A stretch of DNA of 64,000 nucleotides. It comes from DATAUD01 sp036268455 (GTDB taxonomy: Bacteria; Verrucomicrobiota; Verrucomicrobiia; Limisphaerales; Palsa-1400). This document shows positions 16,450 to 26,800 of the stretch, one piece after another. The DNA is taken from assembly GCA_036268455.1 (NCBI GenBank), contig DATAUD010000049.1, forward strand, positions 1-64,000, given 5' to 3'. Both the position numbers and the translations under genes were made by a program. A model generated the notes under the pieces. The model saw nothing but the letters and a program-made list of their open reading frames with translations, was not told where the DNA came from and ran no database searches. Every line of letters begins with the position of its first letter. The stretch's first letter is position 1.

Positions 16450-18051
16450 ATGAAAACTCTCAATCCATATGTCGTCTTTGTTTCGCTTGTTGTGGCCTTG
16501 GGTGGCTTCGTCTGGGGCTTTGATGCCACCGTCATTTCTGGCGCCGTCCCTTTTCTCAAAAAATACTTCGATCTCACCGGCGCCGCGGGCGATCTCAAAT
16601 TAGGCCTCGCCGTCAGTTGCCTCGGCTGGGGAGTCTTGGGCGGCACAGCTTTTTCAGGTTTTCTCAGCGATCGTTTCGGCAGGAAAAAAGTTCTTCTTGT
16701 CACAGCCTTGCTGTTCGCAGGCTCCGCGCTGCTTTCCGCTTTGACGACGCAATTCGGATTGTTCGTCATTTCCCGCGTCATCGGCGGAATCGCCGTCGGC
16801 GGAGCGATTTTGATCGCGCCCGTTTACATTGCGGAGATCGCTCCATCGGCCCTGCGTGGAACTCTCGTTTCGCTCAACCAACTGATGATCGTCACCGGTA
16901 TTTCCGCCTCGTTTTTTTCCAATTGGTATTTGGTTGACGCCGGTGAAAACAACTGGCGCTGGATGCTCGGCGTCGAAGCCGTTCCCGCCCTCCTCTATTT
17001 TTTTCTGCTCTTCTTCGTCCCTGAAAGCCCTCGCTGGCTGTTGGGGAAAGGCGACGAAAATTCCGCCCGCGAAATTCTGGAAAATGTCCGCGGCGGAAAC
17101 GTAGTCGCGACAGAATTGGAAAACATCCGCGAAAGCTTCCACCCTCTCCCTCAGGGAGAGGGCCGGGGTGAGGGGGGCGCCGAACTCGGCGGTTTGCTCG
17201 GCGGTAAAATGAAATTCGTCCTTCTCATCGCGCTCGGCATCGCATTCTTCCAACAGATTACCGGCATCAACGCGGTCTTTTATTATCTGCCGACAATTTT
17301 CGCCCAGGCGGGCGGCACGCAAAACGCCGCATTCCGCCAGGCCGTGCTGGTTGGACTGGTCAACCTCCTCATGACCTTCGTCGCGATTTGGCTGGTGGAC
17401 CGCGTTGGCCGCAAACCGCTCCTTCTCCTCGGCGCCGCGGGAATGACTCTCTCCCTGCTGACTTGCAGTTGGGCCTTTCACGATGCCAGTTACCAATTGA
17501 CAAATAAATCCTACGCCATGCTGCAAGCGGACAACGTCCCCGCCGATTTCCTCGCCGAGCTAAAAGCCGCCGAGGGAAAAATTTTCGCCACCGAGCAGGA
17601 ATTCATGACCAACCTCGAAACCACGCTTGGCACTGACCACGTCAAGCCATACCGCGATTCCATTGTCACCGCCGGTTTTCAAATTCGCGCCCAGGTCGTC
17701 CTCTTCGCGATCATCGGTTTCGTCGCGTCGTTTGCGATTTCGCTCGGCCCTGTGATGTGGGTTTTGCTCTCGGAAATTTTCCCCAACGAATATCGCGGCG
17801 CCGCGATGTCCCTCATTGGCTTCTGGAATTCCGCCGTGAGCGCCAGCGTGACTTTCATTTTCCCATGGGAACTCAGCCATCTCGGTTCCGCGGGGACGTT
17901 CCTTGTTTATGGAATTCTCGCCCTCATCGCCTGGTTTTTCATTCTTTCGGCAATACCGGAGACCAAAGGCAAGTCTCTCGAAGAATTGGAAACCATTCTC
18001 GTCCGCGCGCCATTCAAACCCCAAGCCGTTCCTTCGCATGCAATTGAATAA
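16450..18051 (+). CDS. MFS sugar porter family transporter
   Basis: 533 residues, about twelve membrane segments. Sugar-porter signatures are all present: GFDATVISGA in TM1, SDRFGRKK after TM2, PESPRWLL before the central loop, QQITGINAVFYY in TM7, VDRVGRKPLLL after TM8 and PETKGKSLEELE after TM12. Proton-linked uptake of glucose or short glucosides into the cytoplasm is the family role. It starts the plus-strand glucan unit; the next gene overlaps its end by 14 bases. Two oddities: residues about 231-243 come from an inserted palindromic repeat, and the loop after TM9 carries an unusual extra segment (about residues 360-410). Confidence 0.92.
   Translation: MKTLNPYVVFVSLVVALGGFVWGFDATVISGAVPFLKKYFDLTGAAGDLKLGLAVSCLGWGVLGGTAFSGFLSDRFGRKKVLLVTALLFAGSALLSALTTQFGLFVISRVIGGIAVGGAILIAPVYIAEIAPSALRGTLVSLNQLMIVTGISASFFSNWYLVDAGENNWRWMLGVEAVPALLYFFLLFFVPESPRWLLGKGDENSAREILENVRGGNVVATELENIRESFHPLPQGEGRGEGGAELGGLLGGKMKFVLLIALGIAFFQQITGINAVFYYLPTIFAQAGGTQNAAFRQAVLVGLVNLLMTFVAIWLVDRVGRKPLLLLGAAGMTLSLLTCSWAFHDASYQLTNKSYAMLQADNVPADFLAELKAAEGKIFATEQEFMTNLETTLGTDHVKPYRDSIVTAGFQIRAQVVLFAIIGFVASFAISLGPVMWVLLSEIFPNEYRGAAMSLIGFWNSAVSASVTFIFPWELSHLGSAGTFLVYGILALIAWFFILSAIPETKGKSLEELETILVRAPFKPQAVPSHAIE
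17141..17176 (+). repeat. Palindromic GA-rich repeat inserted in frame within the transporter gene
   Basis: A perfect 10-base inverted repeat (17142-17151 with 17153-17162) is followed by GGCCGGGGTGAGGGG. This matches a short dispersed repeat type seen between genes in many bacteria (CCCTCTCCC-AGGGAGAGGG-nn-GGGTGAGG). Here it is translated as HPLPQGEGRGEGG, in the cytoplasmic loop between TM6 and TM7, where an insertion is tolerable. Confidence 0.75.
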
Positions 18052-19363
18052 ACTGTGTGCCATTGCCATTCTGCTGGCTTTGCTGGCCGCGAACGCAACG
18101 GCCGCTCCCTCGAAAGTCGAACTCCGCAAAGTGGACGGTTCCTGGCGGCTTTTTGTCAATCAAAAGCCATTTTACATCAAGGGCGGCGGACTCGAGTTTG
18201 GCAGCCAGGAAAAGCTCGCCGGGCACGGCGGCAATTCCTTTCGCACCTGGCGCACCGATAACGGCGTCGAAAGCGGACGCGAAGTTCTTGACCGCGCTGA
18301 ATCCAACGGCCTTTACGTCACGATGGGTCTCGACATCGCCCGCGAACGCCAGGGCTTCGATTATAACGACCCCGCCGCCGTCGCCCGGCAATTTGCCGAC
18401 ATTCAGCGCCAAGTCCTCGAATACAAGGACCACCCCGCCTTGCTGATGTGGGCCATCGGCAACGAACTCAATCTCAATGCCAAAAATCCAAAGGTCTGGG
18501 ACGCTGTCAATGATATTTCAAGAATGATCCACCGTCTCGATCCCAATCACCCCACTCTCACGCCCTTGTCCGGCTTCAGCGGCCCGCTCATCAGAACCGT
18601 CCGCTCTCGCGCGCCGGACCTCGACCTGGTCGGCATCCAAATGTACGCCGACATTGTCAACCTTCCCGGCTACTTGCGAAAAAGCGGTTATGACGGCGCT
18701 TATATCGTCACTGAATGGGGCGCCACCGGCCATTGGGAAGTGCCAAAATCCGACTGGGGCGCGCCGATTGAAAACGACAGCACGACCAAAGCCAACGCCT
18801 ACATGGATCGCTATCAGGCCGTCATCGCAAAAGACACCGCACAATGTCTCGGTTCCTATGTTTTCCTCTGGGGCCAAAAACAGGAGCGGACTCCCACCTG
18901 GTACGGCATGTTCCTAAAGTCCGGCGAGGAAACCGCCAGTGTCGATGCCCTCCATTATCTCTGGAACGGACATTGGCCATCCAATCGCAGCCCGGAATTG
19001 AAGGGCGCGTGGCTGGATGGAAAAACCGCCTATCAAAGTGTCCGCTTGAAAGCCGGCCACAATTACACCGCTAAAATCGCCGCAGCCGATCCCGACGCCG
19101 ACCCGCTCACCTTTCGCTGGGTCGTCATGAGCGAGAGCAACGCACGGACGACCGGCGGAGACGTCGAATCAGAACCCAAAAACTGGCCCGCTTTGATTCA
19201 GCAGCCCGACCGCGATGAAATCACTCTCAACGCTCCCGCCACACCCGGCGCTTACCGTCTTTTCGCCTATGTTTTCGACGGCCACGGACACGCCGCGCAC
19301 GCCAATATTCCTTTCTATGTTGATAAGGCGGACGTGGCTTCGGCTTCAAACAACATCCCCTGA
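18038..19363 (+). CDS. Secreted TIM-barrel glycoside hydrolase (clan GH-A, GH2/GH5-like)
   Basis: 441 residues with a signal peptide (hydrophobic 5-20, cut near ATA). The barrel has the clan GH-A glutamates: acid/base E143 in WAIGNELN and nucleophile E226 in IVTEWGATG. RTWRTDNG (70-77) and DHPALLMWAIGNE resemble the C-terminal barrel of GH2 enzymes. About residues 330-441 form an Ig/PKD-like domain (AADPDADPLTFRW). ATG at 18038 is chosen for the signal peptide; it overlaps the transporter stop by 14 bases, and the next gene follows after 2 bases. The context suggests beta-glucan or beta-glucoside cleavage; the exact family is not settled. Confidence 0.82.
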   Translation: MQLNKLCAIAILLALLAANATAAPSKVELRKVDGSWRLFVNQKPFYIKGGGLEFGSQEKLAGHGGNSFRTWRTDNGVESGREVLDRAESNGLYVTMGLDIARERQGFDYNDPAAVARQFADIQRQVLEYKDHPALLMWAIGNELNLNAKNPKVWDAVNDISRMIHRLDPNHPTLTPLSGFSGPLIRTVRSRAPDLDLVGIQMYADIVNLPGYLRKSGYDGAYIVTEWGATGHWEVPKSDWGAPIENDSTTKANAYMDRYQAVIAKDTAQCLGSYVFLWGQKQERTPTWYGMFLKSGEETASVDALHYLWNGHWPSNRSPELKGAWLDGKTAYQSVRLKAGHNYTAKIAAADPDADPLTFRWVVMSESNARTTGGDVESEPKNWPALIQQPDRDEITLNAPATPGAYRLFAYVFDGHGHAAHANIPFYVDKADVASASNNIP

Positions 19364-19365
19364 CG

Positions 19366-22300
19366 GTGCCGCCAACACGGGAATTTTATCTCGGCCAGAA
19401 TCCCGCCCGCTTTCCCACCGGCGCGATTGAAGGACGGCAAATTAAATTGGACGGCGACGATGCGTATGAAATCCGGAACTATGACCGGATGCCGCCCTTT
19501 TTAATGAGCATCGTCAGTCCGGGCGATCACTGGATGTTTATTTCCAGCACCGGCGCCCTTACCGCCGGCCGCGCCAATCCCGACCGGGCGCTTTTTCCCT
19601 ATTATACAGAAGACAAAATCCACGACTCCGCCGAAGTCACCGGAAGCAAGACCATCCTCATCGTCGAACGCCTTGGCCGTCATTATCTTTGGGAACCCTT
19701 TTCCGGATGCGCCCGCGGAATTTACCGCATCCAGCGCAATCTTCGTAAAAACTTTCGCGGCAACAAAATCATTTTCGAGGAAGCCAATGCCGATCTTGGG
19801 TTGACCTTCCGTTACGGATGGTTCAACAGCGAACGCTTCGGTTTCATCCGCAAAAGCCGGCTTGTTTCGACCGCCCGATCCCGCGTCAAGGTGAAAATTC
19901 TGGACGGCATCCAAAACCTCCTTCCAAGCGGAGTCGGCAGCCAGCTCCAGCTCGATAAAAGCGTGCTGGTGGACGCCTACAAGAAAAACGAACTTCTGCC
20001 CGAAACCGGCCTCGGCCTTTTCACGCTCGCCTCCATTCCTATCGACAGGCCCGAACCCGCCGAAGCCCTGCGCGCGACATCCGTTTGGTCCGCCGGCATC
20101 AACGCCCGCGCCCGCCTCCTTTCCACGACGCAACTCGACGATTTCCGCGAAGGCCGCCAAATTCACAACGAAACGGACATTCGCGCGCAACGCGGCGCTT
20201 ATTTCGTTTGCGCCGAAATCACTTTGGGCCTTGGGAAAACCGCGTCGTGGCGCATTGTCGCCGATGTCCATCAAGGCCCATCCGAAATCGCCGCCACGAA
20301 CAAACTCCTCCGCCAACCCGCCCGCGTCGAACGCCTGGTGGACGATGACATCCGCCGCGGCGATGACGAATTGCGTCGCATTGTCGCGCAAGCCGACGGC
20401 CTCCAAAAAACCGCGAGACCCCTCAGCGACGCACGACATTTCAACAACGTCCTTTTCAACATCATGCGCGGCGGCGTCTTTTTGAATGGATACAACGTGG
20501 ACCGCGCCGATCTTGCAAAATTCATCCACAACGCCGACAAGGAAGACGTTTCCTCCAAGGCGAACCTCGACCGCCTCTCCCGCGAATATCTGCCGCTGAC
20601 ATTCAGCCGCCGCCACGGCGATCCAAGCCGCCCGTGGAACCGATTTTCCATCTCCGCCCGCGCCGCCAATTACGAGGGAAACTGGCGCGACATTTTTCAA
20701 AATTGGGAAGCCCTCGCCACATCCTTTCCCGGTTTCACTCCGGGAATGATTTGCAAATTCGTCAACGCCTCCACAATGGACGGCTACAACCCGTATCGCG
20801 TCAGCCGCGACGGCTTTGATTGGGAAACTGTGGACCCGCACGATCCGTGGTCGCACATCGGGTATTGGGGCGATCACCAACTCATTTATCTGCTCAAGCT
20901 GCTGGAAATTCTGCAACGCCACGAGCCGGCGACTCTCGCCGATTTCTTGACGCGCGAAATTTTCGCCTACGCCAATGTCCCTTATCGTATCGCTCCCTAC
21001 GACCAATTGCCGGTCAACCCAAAAGAAACCGTCCATTTCCGACCGGACTTGGATGAATTGACCCGCAAGCGCGTCCAGCAACACGGCGCCGATGGAAAAC
21101 TCGTCTGGGACCGCAATGGCAAAGTATTGTTGGTCAATCTCACCGAAAAAATACTTGTCTCGGTTCTTGCGAAACTATCCAACTTCGTGCCCGAAGCCGG
21201 CATCTGGCTCAACACCCAGCGCCCCGAATGGAACGACGCCAACAACGCGCTCGTCGGCAATGGCGCTAGCGTCGTGACCCTGCATCACCTCCGGCGTTAC
21301 TTGGCGTTCTGCGCCGAAATATTCCGCCCGCTTCCAACAACGGCGATTAAAATTTCCAGCGAAGTCCGCCGTTTGATGGAAGAAATCACCGCGACCCTGG
21401 AACGTCATCGCCGATTGCTGACAGCCCCGCTCACAGACCGCCAGCGAAGACTTATTCTTGACCACTTGGGCCGGGCCGGCAGCCGTTATCGCGAGCGCGT
21501 CTATCAAAATGGCCTGTCCGAGGGTGGTGCAATTCTTCCCGCCGAACTTCAAACGTTCTTCTCCGCCGCCCTTGCGTGGATCGACCACTCCATCCGCGCC
21601 AATCGCCGCCCCGATGCCCTTTACCATTCCTACAATCTCATTTCGCTCGACCGCCCCGGCGTAGTGGCAATTCGCCGTCTTTACGAAATGCTCGAAGGCC
21701 AGGCCGCCGCGCTTACTTCCGGTTGCCTTGCGCCCGAAGAATCGCTTTCCGTCCTTCGCGCCCTGCGCAAAAGCGCGATGTACCAAAAAATCCAGCGCAG
21801 TTATTTGTTATATCCGGATCGCCAACTCCCGCGCTTTACTGAAAAGAATAACATTGCCGCCCGCGACATCGGCCGCTCTCAACTCCTTCGCAAACTGGTC
21901 GCCGATGGCAGCACCACGCTGATCGAACGTGATACCGCCGGTCATTTTCATTTCAACGCCGATTTTAAAAACGCCCGCGACGTCGAAAAAGCGTTGGGCA
22001 ACCTTGCCGAATCCGGCTATTCCCGGCTAGTCAAGCGCGACAGCCCGTTGGTCCTAGAAATCTTCGAGCGCCTTTTCGATCATCAATCCTTCACAGGTCG
22101 TTCCGGCGCTTTTTTTGGTTACGAAGGGCTTGGCTGCATCTACTGGCACATGGTTTCCAAGCTGCTGCTCGCCGCGCAGGAATCCCACGAACGCGCCTCG
22201 CAAACCGGCGCGCCTCGCACCCTAATTGACGCCCTTGCCCTGTGTTACCGCGACATCCGCGCCGGAATCGGCGACCGCAAAACCCCCTCCGAATACGGCG

Positions 22301-22779
22301 CGTTTCCGATGGACCCTTATTCCCACACCCCCGGATCCGGCGGCGCCCGCCAACCCGGCCTGACTGGCCAGGTGAAGGAAGACATCCTCTGCCGTTTCGG
22401 AGAATTGGGCGTAAAAGTCCGCGAAGGCCGCATCCACTTCGAACCGCGCCTTCTGGAAAAGAATGAATTTCTGCCGCGCCCGTCCGAATGGCATTACTTC
22501 GACCTCGCCGGCAAAGAACGCAAAATAAAATTACCTCCCGGCTCGCTCGCCTTCACCTACTGCCAGACACCGATCATTTACATTCAGTCGGCGCGAAGCC
22601 GGCTTGCCGTCCACCGAAAAAGCGGCGTCGCACAACACCCCGGAACAACCCTCGACGCCCAAACCAGCCGCGCAATATTCCAGCGCACCGGCGAAATCAT
22701 CAGAGTGACGTTCTACGCTCCCATCCCCTCTTCAAACGATCCCGCCGCAGGGGGGAAGCAAAGATTATCCCGAACGTAA
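19366..22779 (+). CDS. Large putative glycoside phosphorylase (GH94/GH149-like), candidate beta-1,3-glucan phosphorylase
   Basis: 1137 residues, no signal peptide, so cytoplasmic. The size, the N-terminal beta-rich region (WMFISSTGALTAGR, YLWEPFSG, FRYGWFNSERFGF) and a later helical barrel (STMDGYNPYR, then DPHDPWSHIGYWGDHQ with D503 as candidate general acid) suit the clan GH-Q inverting phosphorylases. GH149 beta-1,3-oligoglucan phosphorylases have about this length. Together with a GH16 enzyme and a sugar porter this would release glucose-1-phosphate from imported oligosaccharides. The family call is from general layout, not an alignment. The start is GTG at 19366, two bases after the previous stop. 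Its 3' end overlaps the convergent gene by 67 bases. Confidence 0.65.
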   Translation: MPPTREFYLGQNPARFPTGAIEGRQIKLDGDDAYEIRNYDRMPPFLMSIVSPGDHWMFISSTGALTAGRANPDRALFPYYTEDKIHDSAEVTGSKTILIVERLGRHYLWEPFSGCARGIYRIQRNLRKNFRGNKIIFEEANADLGLTFRYGWFNSERFGFIRKSRLVSTARSRVKVKILDGIQNLLPSGVGSQLQLDKSVLVDAYKKNELLPETGLGLFTLASIPIDRPEPAEALRATSVWSAGINARARLLSTTQLDDFREGRQIHNETDIRAQRGAYFVCAEITLGLGKTASWRIVADVHQGPSEIAATNKLLRQPARVERLVDDDIRRGDDELRRIVAQADGLQKTARPLSDARHFNNVLFNIMRGGVFLNGYNVDRADLAKFIHNADKEDVSSKANLDRLSREYLPLTFSRRHGDPSRPWNRFSISARAANYEGNWRDIFQNWEALATSFPGFTPGMICKFVNASTMDGYNPYRVSRDGFDWETVDPHDPWSHIGYWGDHQLIYLLKLLEILQRHEPATLADFLTREIFAYANVPYRIAPYDQLPVNPKETVHFRPDLDELTRKRVQQHGADGKLVWDRNGKVLLVNLTEKILVSVLAKLSNFVPEAGIWLNTQRPEWNDANNALVGNGASVVTLHHLRRYLAFCAEIFRPLPTTAIKISSEVRRLMEEITATLERHRRLLTAPLTDRQRRLILDHLGRAGSRYRERVYQNGLSEGGAILPAELQTFFSAALAWIDHSIRANRRPDALYHSYNLISLDRPGVVAIRRLYEMLEGQAAALTSGCLAPEESLSVLRALRKSAMYQKIQRSYLLYPDRQLPRFTEKNNIAARDIGRSQLLRKLVADGSTTLIERDTAGHFHFNADFKNARDVEKALGNLAESGYSRLVKRDSPLVLEIFERLFDHQSFTGRSGAFFGYEGLGCIYWHMVSKLLLAAQESHERASQTGAPRTLIDALALCYRDIRAGIGDRKTPSEYGAFPMDPYSHTPGSGGARQPGLTGQVKEDILCRFGELGVKVREGRIHFEPRLLEKNEFLPRPSEWHYFDLAGKERKIKLPPGSLAFTYCQTPIIYIQSARSRLAVHRKSGVAQHPGTTLDAQTSRAIFQRTGEIIRVTFYAPIPSSNDPAAGGKQRLSRT

Positions 22780-23744
22780 GCGATTCCGTTCGCACTTGTC
22801 TTATCCAGATCGCGATAAGCGCTCTCTGCTTCGACAATCAATGGCGCCGTTTTGGTCTTCATCGTGGCGCAATAACGCTGCGGATAGCCAATGTGAATCA
22901 GCAGTTCCACATAGCGCGTCATGTTGAGGTCCCCCGTCGGAATATCCACAAACTGCATCGCCCGCTTCTGCCAGCCTCCCTCGTTCATTCGCAGCGGCAG
23001 CCCCGGACGAATGACATAATTCTTGACGTGACACGCATAAACCCGGGGCGCGACCTTTATAAACCGCGCCTCCCAGCTTTCCCCCTCCCAGCAATGCGAA
23101 GGGTCGGCATTCACCGCCAGGCATTTGTCCCCGTCGCAAGCCGCCACCAGCGCATTAAAATCATCCGCGCACATCGCCGCCGTGCCAGGGTGAATTTCGT
23201 GCGCCAAAAAAATCCCCAATCTTTTCGCATGTGCCCGAATTTTTGCCGTCTTTTTCACAAACCGTTCCTTGCCCTCCTTGATCAGATCATAATCCCCCCC
23301 CTTCCAAAATCCCCACGGATACCCTGTCGCCACCTCCCAACCGGACGCCACGCCCCAAAACATCGGAACAATCTTCACATCCACCGCCGCCGCCAAATCC
23401 AACAGACGCAATATATAATTCTCGCTCCACTTCTCTATTTCCCCCGCTGATTTCTTCGCAACATCCGGCGGCAAAAACGGCCGCACCGTCGGGCTTTCCG
23501 TCCATGCGGTTGTATGTACCCAAAAAGGGCAATGCGCCGAAATCCCGTCCAGCGTCATATTGCGCGAAGCGAACGCCTCCTTAATTTCCGCCGGTTTTTT
23601 AAACTTCGCCTCTTCCTGGAGCATGTAATTGGAAGGCTGCGCCCCGGAGGCTCCGGAGGCCTTTGCATAATCGAGAAAATCGGCGAGAGACTTGGCGCCA
23701 TGCTGGGCGCCTTCGATACTGGAATGAAAGCAATTGTCGGCCAT
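22713..23744 (-). CDS. Sugar phosphate isomerase/epimerase-like TIM-barrel protein
   Basis: 343 residues of the xylose-isomerase-like AP endonuclease-2 barrel superfamily. Candidate metal ligands sit at strand ends: E in HEIHPGT, D/H in NADPSHC, H in ACHVKNY and E in LIVEAES. Such proteins act as sugar isomerases, epimerases or keto-sugar enzymes in the cytoplasm; which reaction is unknown. It is a single gene on the minus strand, convergent with and overlapping the phosphorylase-like gene by 67 bases, and 79 bases downstream of no clear partner. The W-rich segment YPWGFWKGG is distinctive. Confidence 0.82.
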   Translation of the reverse strand: MADNCFHSSIEGAQHGAKSLADFLDYAKASGASGAQPSNYMLQEEAKFKKPAEIKEAFASRNMTLDGISAHCPFWVHTTAWTESPTVRPFLPPDVAKKSAGEIEKWSENYILRLLDLAAAVDVKIVPMFWGVASGWEVATGYPWGFWKGGDYDLIKEGKERFVKKTAKIRAHAKRLGIFLAHEIHPGTAAMCADDFNALVAACDGDKCLAVNADPSHCWEGESWEARFIKVAPRVYACHVKNYVIRPGLPLRMNEGGWQKRAMQFVDIPTGDLNMTRYVELLIHIGYPQRYCATMKTKTAPLIVEAESAYRDLDKTSANGIAYVRDNLCFPPAAGSFEEGMGA

Positions 23745-23823
23745 AGATAGATTAAATTTTTGAACTATGTTTGATAGCCCCCGAGCCTACCGCCCGCCCC
23801 CAAAAATGACAAACGACAAATTT

Positions 23824-26800
23824 TCACTGACCGGTTTTCAATTCTCTGAGCCACTTCCAAACCCGCAGTGTTTCCGTTACACTCCAAGCCTGCGCATCGC
23901 ACCCGCGCGGGTGGTGTGGCGCATCCCCATCCATAATTTCCGGAAGCTGTCCTAAACATCCCGCCGACAAAAGCCCTTCCACACTCCCCAGAGACGCCTT
24001 CGCCGCCGCCATTGCGCCTGGCGCGAAGTTCCATGCCTTCACCAACGCCTCGCATCCTGTCGGTAACACCCAAACCCACGCCGTTCCATTGTGGTAAGCC
24101 GGCTTGCGTCGTGTATCTTCATCCCCTTCATAAGTGCCGCGATAAGGCTCCTTTGGATCGCCTACCAACCGCCCATCCGCGCCATAAACCGCCAGTGGCG
24201 GCCAGACAGGCAACGGAGCCAGCGTCCGCAATCCTCCCGGAACCAACAAATATCTCCAGGCCGCATCCACCGCCCGTTGCGCTCGCGCGCCGGTAAACAA
24301 CCCAAACGCAATCGCAAACAGAAAATTGCACCGCAACGCGTGGTCCCGCACGGCCTCTGACGCCGGATGGCCCTCCTCCGCGATCAGTACATCCGCCACG
24401 TAGCCTTTCTCCTCCAGCCAAAAAAAGTCCCGCACCGATTGCTCCGCGCGCCCCGCCAAAATATTCCAACCCTCCCCCGCCCTCGCAATGCCGACGCGGT
24501 GCAATTGTCGCAGCAACTGAATCCAGAGCGTTTGGATTTCAATCGGGTAACCCTGTCGCGGCGTGCATGCCGGGTGGTTCGTATCCATCCACGTAAAATG
24601 CGGCGGACTCCAAATCAAAGCCGACGCAAGGTCCATTCGAATGCCATTCGGCGTCCCCCGGGCGTAACCGGACGCGATCTCCACCAAAACATCCGCAATT
24701 GTCCTTCCCGATTTATCCACAGGCTTCTCGTAAAGCCCTGCGCCCACAAGCGCGGCCGTTTCCTCGCAAACCACACCGTACCACAGCGGCGCGTCCGAGG
24801 TGTCGCGGTTGGAGGCGTTGTCACCGTGGATTGTGTTGGGCATCGTGCCGTTTTCCACAAACCGCCCGAAGCTCACCAGCAAGTCCACCACCTCCGTCAC
24901 CATCCCCGCCGCCAAAAGCCCGCGCGCGCTGATAAAGGTGTCCCGCCCCCAATCCAAAAACCACGGATATCCCGCAATGACCGTCTTGCCCTCCCCTCGC
25001 CGCGCCACAAACGCCTTCGCCGCCAAAACCAATTGCCGCTCAAACAAATCCTCCTCCGGCAATGGGTCCGCCTCCTCGTTCCCCAAATCAAACCCCGGCC
25101 GCAGCGTGTCCGCTGAAAGCATCAATATCGCGCGCGTTCCTTTGGCCAGCGGAATGTCAAACCACCCCGGACTGTAAGCATCGCCCCAACCGGCCTGCGC
25201 TCGGTTTTGTTCAATCGGATGCGGGATGCCCTGGCTCCATTCCGGTTCCGGGTGATATTCCCCCGCGCTGGCAACGACGCGCAATTGCCGATTCTCCGCT
25301 GGCGTAAACGCGAAACCAATCGAGCCCTCCAACGGGCGGCAGTGCGAACCAAAATGAAAATCCGCCCCGCCATTGCGATGCGTTTCGCTGTGAAAATTCC
25401 GGTCTTCGATGTCCACCCGCACCGTAATGCGAACGTCAAATTGCGGCGGCAGGTCCGCGGCCTTCGTCCCCGGCAACCGGGTAAAGGTAAAAGCCGTCGT
25501 GTTCGATCCTTCGACCATATCCCCCGTCATCTCCAGTTCCACTGTCCGCCCGTCCCCCGCTTCAGCGACAAATGTCCAAACCGCCGGCGGCCCGCTCCGT
25601 ATCCAGGCAAGATTCCCCAAATTCAACGGCGTAATGAACCCGTCGGCGGAAATCCATGCGCGTATGCGCTTCACAAAAACATGTCGGTCCACCGGAAACT
25701 CCGGGTGCAAATTCGCGCCTAGCGCGCAATCGTATTTGGAATTGATCCGCCCCAAGTCCACCGCAAGCCGCGCCATCCCGCCGCGCCCATTTGTCAACAA
25801 TACCATCGCGTCTGGCGCCGGCTTTGTGAAGACCCCGCTAAACGACGGACACTCCCGCGCAAAGCAAACGGTCGCCCGCGCATTTTCGTGTTCCGCGTCG
25901 TAACGGTCTATTTCCAATTCAGCATGAAACGCATCGCCTGGAGATTTCGGCGGAAAGCACGCCACATAACCGTCCGCGACTTTAATCGCCTCCGCGTGTT
26001 CCAGAGGGCTGTCGCCATCGCTTTTCAATGTAGCCGAAAACGGTTCCGAATTGTGCAGCAAAAGCCAATGTCGCGGCGGTATAACTGTGATCCGGCTCCG
26101 GTCCACTTTCGACCACGCCACTACGCGCGGATATTCTCCCTCGGCCGCCGAAAGCGCCGACAACAAATCCGCGCGCGAACGCACCCGGTCAAGCGACGCC
26201 AGCGAACCCAGAAACCCTCGCGCGTCCTTATGAACTCGCGCCGCCAAATCCGGCCACGCGCACGGCCCGATTTCCTCCGGCAAAAGCACCTTGCTCAACG
26301 CAGTAATTGCCCACGCTGCCTGCGCCCGTGCCCGCCGATACTCATCGCCGGTCAAGCCAGTCGGCTTCAACGATGCAGCCAGGCAATGCGCCGCCCCTCC
26401 TTTCAGCGTAAACCCCCGTTCGTCCTTAAAATCATCCACCGGCGGAAGTTCCTGCCCCAACAAATCCACCGGCGTTTTCCCCAGCGCGTCGTAGTCCTTC
26501 GTCTTGATTTTGACCGAATGCCCCGCCAGCGGGTCCGTGTTTACCAACACGAGGACCGTATCCAACCCATCCGCCGAATCCCGTCGCAAGACGTGGACAG
26601 CCGAATCTTCCGGACTCAGACGCGTCAACTTCGCCCCGTCAAAAAAACATGGGTGAGACGCAAGCAACCGGTTCAAACGCGAAAGTTCCGGCACCAGGTT
26701 GTCCCGGCTTCCCCATGCGAGCCCGCGGCTCGAATGCACATTCAGGCGCTCCGCCGCCAGCCATTCCACCCCGCACGTAAATCCAAACGCGCCCGAATAA

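Noticed and set aside
19501..21084. Long minus-strand frame (527 codons) inside the phosphorylase-like gene
   Set aside because: Composition (runs of Gly, Val, Phe, Asp) is typical for the antisense of a GC-rich gene; it lacks any domain, while the plus strand has conserved motifs.
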